From contig NZ_CP041203.1 in assembly GCF_008033115.1 (NCBI RefSeq), positions 310,001-374,000 of the forward strand: a stretch of 64,000 nucleotides of DNA. The letters are read 5' to 3'. The translations under genes and the position numbers were made by a program. This document shows positions 61,086 through 64,000 of the stretch, piece by piece; positions within the stretch are counted from its first letter, which is position 1, and the number at the start of each line of letters is the position of its first letter. The stretch comes from Cellulomonas sp. Y8. Its GTDB lineage: Bacteria; Actinomycetota; Actinomycetes; Actinomycetales; Cellulomonadaceae. The notes under the pieces were generated by a model that worked only from the letters and a program-made list of their open reading frames with translations, made no database searches and had not been told where the DNA came from.

Positions 61086-62213
61086 TCACCCGACGACCGG
61101 CATCGTCGGGGCGGACACGTCGTACCGCGCCGAGCCCGCCGTCTCGGGCGCCGCGCGCAGGGCCTGCAGGACCGCCACCTTGAGCGCCGAGTCCTGCGCG
61201 CTCCCCCACTCGACGGTCGCGCCGTCGCGCAGCGTGAACCGCACGGTGTCCCGGGTGCCCGCCGACACCTGGCCGATGGCCCCGAGCAGGTCCTCGGGCA
61301 GCGCCTCGAGCACGCCGAGCGCCGCCGACAGGATCCGGGCCTCGCCCACCGGGACCTCGACGACCGGCAGGCCCTCCGGCGGCACGTCGGACCGGCCGAC
61401 CTTCACGCCGTCCTGGTCGACCAGGGCGTAGCCGGGCCCCGTCGCGTCGTCGCCGTCGGCGTGCTGGGCGACGTCGGACGCCTCCGGCACGGCGGCGACC
61501 GGCTCGCGGGACTCCAGCTGCACCGCCAGGCCGTGGGGCCAGTCCCGGGTGACGGCCGCGTCCCGGACGCCGGGCACGTCGAGCAGCCGCTGGCGCAGCG
61601 CGGCGGTGTCGAGCCGGGTCAGCGGGGTGCCCGCCTCGTCGTCCACGACGTCGCGCACCTGGTCGACGGCGACCACGGTCCCCGCGCCGGTGACCCGCAC
61701 CTGCTCGGCGTCGAGGGCGAGCGCCGGGGACAGCAGGAGCAGCCAGGCGAGGGCACCGACCACGACGACCGAGCCCGCGGCGATGAGGATCTGCCGCCAG
61801 GCCAGCCGGCGCCGGGCACGGGCGCGCTCGGCGAAGCGTGCGGCCGACCCCTGGCTCACCACCGGGGGGCGCACGGGGAACGCGCCGGTGCGCGGGGCGA
61901 GCGCGGCGGAGCCGGAGGTGCGCCCGCCGCCGGGAGCCGCAGCGGCCGCCGGCGTCTCCGCCGTCCGGGGGGTGCCGGCACCGGGGGTTCCGGCACCGGG
62001 GGTGCTGGTCCGGGCGCCGGTCGCGCGCGGCACCGCCGGGCGGCCGTCCGTGCGCGGGGTCGCCGGGCGCCCGGCCGCCGGGACCGCCGCCGTGGGGGCG
62101 GTCCCGTCGCGGTCGTCCGGGGTGGTCCGGGGCGCAGGACGGCGTGCCGGGGCCGGCCGCGGCGCCGCGGGGCGCGGCGGATGCGGCGGACGCGGGCGCT
62201 GCGGGGGCGTCAC
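61086..62213 (-). CDS. ftsQ: cell division protein FtsQ
   Basis: Bitopic divisome protein of the FtsQ-FtsB-FtsL complex. The 375-aa protein has an unusually long disordered N-terminus (about 140 residues, Pro/Arg/Ala-rich), one transmembrane helix (about 145-168), a POTRA domain (LDAEQVRVTGAGTVVAVDQV, GTPLTRLDTAALRQRL) and the beta domain. GTG 62213 overlaps the murC stop (GTGA). It lies 139 nt upstream of ftsZ in the usual order. Confidence 0.93.
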   Translation of the reverse strand: MTPPQRPRPPHPPRPAAPRPAPARRPAPRTTPDDRDGTAPTAAVPAAGRPATPRTDGRPAVPRATGARTSTPGAGTPGAGTPRTAETPAAAAAPGGGRTSGSAALAPRTGAFPVRPPVVSQGSAARFAERARARRRLAWRQILIAAGSVVVVGALAWLLLLSPALALDAEQVRVTGAGTVVAVDQVRDVVDDEAGTPLTRLDTAALRQRLLDVPGVRDAAVTRDWPHGLAVQLESREPVAAVPEASDVAQHADGDDATGPGYALVDQDGVKVGRSDVPPEGLPVVEVPVGEARILSAALGVLEALPEDLLGAIGQVSAGTRDTVRFTLRDGATVEWGSAQDSALKVAVLQALRAAPETAGSARYDVSAPTMPVVG

Positions 62214-64000
62214 GCCTGCTCCGCCTCCGGGGCGGTGCCGGGGGTGCCGTCGCCGACCGCGCCGGCCTCGGCGTCGTCGCCGGCCGGGGCGGCGTCGGAC
62301 TCGCCGGTGCCCGCGCCCGCCAGCGCCGCCAGCACGACCGGGCCCAGCTCGGTCACGTCGCCGGCGCCCACGGTCAGCACCAGGTCGCCGGGCGCGGCCG
62401 CCGCGGCCACGGCCCGTGCGGCCTCGTGCCGGTCGGCGACGAACCGCGCGCGTCCGGGCGTGGGCACCCGCTGCACGATCGTGTCGCCCGACACCTCGGG
62501 GTCCGGGTCCTCGCGGGCCGCGTAGACGTCGGTCACGACGACGGTGTCCGCGAGGTCGAGCGCCGCGCCGAACTCGGTCGCGAACGTCCGGGTGCGCGAG
62601 TACAGGTGCGGCTGGAACAGCACGTGCACCGCGCCGTCGCCGGCGACGCCCCGCGCGGTCCGCAGCAGCGCCGCGACCTCCGTCGGGTGGTGGGCGTAGT
62701 CGTCGACGACCCGCACGCCCGCGGCGGTGCCCCGGTCCTCGAACCGGCGGCCCGTGCCGCGGAACTCCCCCAGCCCCGCGGCGACGGCGGCGGGGTCGGC
62801 GCCCACGGCCCAGGCCGCGAGGTAGGCGGCGGCGGCGTTGGCGGCGTTGTGCTCGCCGGGGACGGCGAGCGCGAGGTCGGCGCCGGGCACCTCGGCCGTC
62901 CGCGAGGTCAGCGTCGTGCGCCAGGTGCCGCCCGCGGCGACGACGGGGCCGACGACGAGGTCCGGCCCGAGCTCCCCGATCGAGGCGTCCGTGCCGTAGG
63001 TGAGCACGCGGACGCCGCGCCGGGTCAGCCGCTCGCCGACCTCGGCCACCAGGCGCGCCGCGCCCGGGTCGTCGAGGCACGCGACCAGCGCGCCGCCGTC
63101 GAGCACCCGGTCGGCGAACGCCGCGAACGCGGCCTCGAACGCCTCGGTGGTGCCGTAGTGGTCCAGGTGGTCGGGCTCGACGTTGGTCACGATCGCGACC
63201 GCGGGCGCGTAGGCCAGGAACGAGCCGTCCGACTCGTCGGCCTCGGCCACGAACGCCTCGCCGGCGCCGGTGCGGTAGCCCGGGGTCGCGCCCTCGGGGG
63301 TCAGCACGGTCCCGCCGATCGCGTACGACGGGTCGAGCACCTCGTCCGCGCGCCCCGCCGCGGTCAGCGCCGTGGCGACCATCGCGGACGTCGTCGTCTT
63401 GCCGTGCGCGCCGGCGACCGCGATGCCGATGCGGCCGGCCATGAGCGCGGCCAGCGCCTCGGAGCGGTGCAGCACCGGCAGGCCGCGCTCCCGCGCCCGG
63501 GCCAGCTCCGGGTTGGTCTCGCGGATGGCGCTCGACAGGACGACCGAGTCGACGTCCTCGACGTGCGCGGCGTCGTGGCCGACGTGCACGGTGACGCCCG
63601 CGGCGCGCAGGCCGTCCAGCGCGGGCCCCTCCTTCGCGTCGGAGCCCGACACGGTCAGGCCGCGCGCGGCCAGCAGGCCGGCGACCGCGGACATGCCGGC
63701 GCCGCCGACGCCGACCAGGTGCACCCGGCCGAGGTCCGCCAGCGCGCCGACGGGCGCGGCGGCGTCCCGCGCGGGGGGGTCGCCGGAGCCCGCCGCCGCG
63801 ACGACCGGGGTCGCCACCGTCAGCGGCGGCGACGCGGGCACCGCGCCGGCACGCCCGGCCACGTCGTCGTCTCCGGGCACGTCGAGGGCCGCCCCGTCCG
63901 CCTCCGCACCGGCCGCCTCCGCCGCGACCCGCTCGGCCTCGGCCCGCTCGGCGGCGAGCCGGTCCTGCTCCGCGCGCTCGGCCCGCTCGGTCTCCTGCGC
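62210..64000 (-). CDS. murC: UDP-N-acetylmuramate--L-alanine ligase, 5' end open at window edge
   Basis: Adds L-alanine to UDP-MurNAc. The core begins VHLVGVGGAGMSAVAGLLAA, followed by the ATP loop AVAGAHGKTTTSAMVATAL, EADESDGSFL, NVEPDHLDHYG and VVDDYAHHPTEV. A GTG at 63880 could start a 556-aa protein but has no Shine-Dalgarno, and the frame stays open for 40 more codons to the window edge, encoding a Glu/Ala/Arg-rich helix (ERAERAEQDRLAAERAEAER). The true start may lie outside the window, and about 45 residues before the core plus a 50-residue C-terminal tail exceed the family norm. Confidence 0.92.
   Translation of the reverse strand, partial: AQETERAERAEQDRLAAERAEAERVAAEAAGAEADGAALDVPGDDDVAGRAGAVPASPPLTVATPVVAAAGSGDPPARDAAAPVGALADLGRVHLVGVGGAGMSAVAGLLAARGLTVSGSDAKEGPALDGLRAAGVTVHVGHDAAHVEDVDSVVLSSAIRETNPELARARERGLPVLHRSEALAALMAGRIGIAVAGAHGKTTTSAMVATALTAAGRADEVLDPSYAIGGTVLTPEGATPGYRTGAGEAFVAEADESDGSFLAYAPAVAIVTNVEPDHLDHYGTTEAFEAAFAAFADRVLDGGALVACLDDPGAARLVAEVGERLTRRGVRVLTYGTDASIGELGPDLVVGPVVAAGGTWRTTLTSRTAEVPGADLALAVPGEHNAANAAAAYLAAWAVGADPAAVAAGLGEFRGTGRRFEDRGTAAGVRVVDDYAHHPTEVAALLRTARGVAGDGAVHVLFQPHLYSRTRTFATEFGAALDLADTVVVTDVYAAREDPDPEVSGDTIVQRVPTPGRARFVADRHEAARAVAAAAAPGDLVLTVGAGDVTELGPVVLAALAGAGTGESDAAPAGDDAEAGAVGDGTPGTAPEAEQA

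Overview
The window is chromosomal DNA of very high GC content from an actinobacterium. The tRNA-free 16S-23S spacer, the many GTG starts, Wag31/DivIVA and SepF beside FtsZ, PriA-type HisA, and the order his genes / infC-rpmI-rplT / pheST / argCJBDFRGH / tyrS all point to order Micrococcales, with a Cellulomonas-like organism as the best guess (inference; no search was run). No IS element, prophage, CRISPR array, tRNA gene or replication origin was seen.

Layout. 1-5730: a complete rrn operon on the minus strand (16S-23S-5S) with three tandem promoter-like modules upstream and a hairpin terminator at the left edge. 6182-17726: one minus-strand arginine superoperon, argC-J-B-D-F-R-G-H, running on into a P-loop kinase, a 3-methyladenine glycosylase and tyrS; most junctions overlap by 4-8 nt, and a tandem ARG-box-like operator covers the argC start. 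17777-21059: plus-strand quinone oxidoreductase, FrnE-like DsbA protein and VOC protein, converging on a minus-strand AraC-type regulator. 21072-25263: a giant secreted nuclease/5'-nucleotidase whose signal peptide is out of frame with its body. 25719-29452: pheST. 29701-33850: 2'-5' RNA ligase, SpoU/TrmH methyltransferase, then infC-rpmI-rplT with a long leader. 33928-36261: Fur-family regulator and catalase. 36272-40700: accessory genes (DUF1844, MFS exporter, membrane coiled-coil protein, lipoprotein protease, GerW/YtfJ-like protein). 40729-49712: his genes (priA, hisH, hisB, hisC, hisD) with an SseB-like gene, a RecQ helicase and a lipoprotein. 49753-51134: S4 protein, SRPBCC protein and ArsR repressor. 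51148-58856: dnaE, rluD, lspA, TraR/DksA protein, divIVA, yggT, sepF. 58930-64000: the dcw end with pgeF, ftsZ, ftsQ and murC, whose reading frame is still open at the right edge.

Themes. Most genes are housekeeping: translation, Arg and His synthesis, replication, division and envelope. The distinctive signals are regulatory or structural. About eighteen transcription units begin with a TAnnnT-like hexamer 6-8 nt before the start codon and no Shine-Dalgarno, which implies leaderless mRNAs. Convergent gene ends carry long, near-perfect palindromes, some belonging to dispersed repeat families. There are tandem repeats of 12, 13 and 22 bp. Several operators sit exactly on core promoters (argC, arsR).
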